A stretch of 5,234 bases of DNA from Christiangramia sp. (GTDB taxonomy: Bacteria; Bacteroidota; Bacteroidia; Flavobacteriales; Flavobacteriaceae): contig JAHELO010000149.1 in NCBI GenBank assembly GCA_024644145.1, positions 1 through 5,234 of the forward strand, written 5' to 3'. Position numbers and translations under genes: made by a program. The stretch's first letter is position 1; every line of letters begins with the position of its first letter. A model generated the notes under the pieces. It worked only from the letters and a program-made list of their open reading frames with translations. It made no database searches and was not told the DNA's origin. Shown piece after piece: positions 5,227 through 5,234 of this stretch.

Positions 5227-5234
5227 TATATTTG
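5227..5234 (+). promoter_or_regulatory. -7 promoter box at the right edge
   Basis: TATATTTG is a perfect TAnnTTTG on the plus strand and forms the last eight bases of the window. A TTG at 5200-5202 lies 24 bases upstream, slightly beyond the usual spacing. It suggests a plus-strand gene starting just outside the window, divergent from the NmrA-like gene. Confidence 0.35.

Noticed and set aside
5139..5234. A plus-strand frame open from 5139 to the right edge, possibly the start of a gene.
   Set aside because: It has no ATG, GTG or TTG early enough to start it after the TGA at 5136, and a -7 box lies at its end. The openness fits AT-rich non-coding DNA.

Overview
The window looks like chromosomal DNA from a marine-type Flavobacteriaceae bacterium (Bacteroidota), of the Gramella/Christiangramia, Salegentibacter or Zunongwangia kind. 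Three things point there: an exosortase of the XrtF type with its usual partner, intergenic gaps carrying the Bacteroidota -7 promoter box TAnnTTTG, and start codons without clear Shine-Dalgarno sequences. The genus is an inference; the family is fairly secure. By eye the DNA is AT-rich, and no mobile element, tRNA, rRNA or CRISPR array is visible.

Layout from left to right. (1) Positions 1-832, minus strand: the N-terminal 277 codons of purH (late purine synthesis), cut by the left edge. (2) Positions 833-978: a divergent intergenic region with a purH -7 box and a GC-rich imperfect inverted repeat. (3) Positions 979-2235, plus strand: a MacB/FtsX-type ABC transporter permease with no ATPase gene beside it. 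(4) Positions 2236-2540: a gap of about 300 bp that holds a candidate 31-residue membrane peptide gene (2363-2458) with its own -7 box, followed by a strong bidirectional terminator. (5) Positions 2541-2996, minus strand: a GAF-domain protein of the free-methionine-(R)-sulfoxide reductase family. (6) Positions 3063-4069, plus strand: a two-gene overlapping operon of exosortase XrtF and the exosortase F system-associated membrane protein. (7) Positions 4088-5029, minus strand: an NmrA/HSCARG-like NAD(P)-binding protein convergent with the operon. (8) Positions 5030-5234: intergenic, with two small inverted repeats and a perfect -7 box at the very edge that probably serves a gene outside the window.

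The most interesting system is the XrtF pair. Exosortases are polytopic membrane cysteine transpeptidases/proteases that process C-terminal sorting signals on exported proteins. XrtF keeps the Cys/Arg/His triad. Its partner overlaps it by 16 bp, which suggests translational coupling and joint function in the inner membrane. The GAF protein is transcribed divergently from a short shared promoter region. The other genes (purH, permease, NmrA-like) look like unrelated neighbours.
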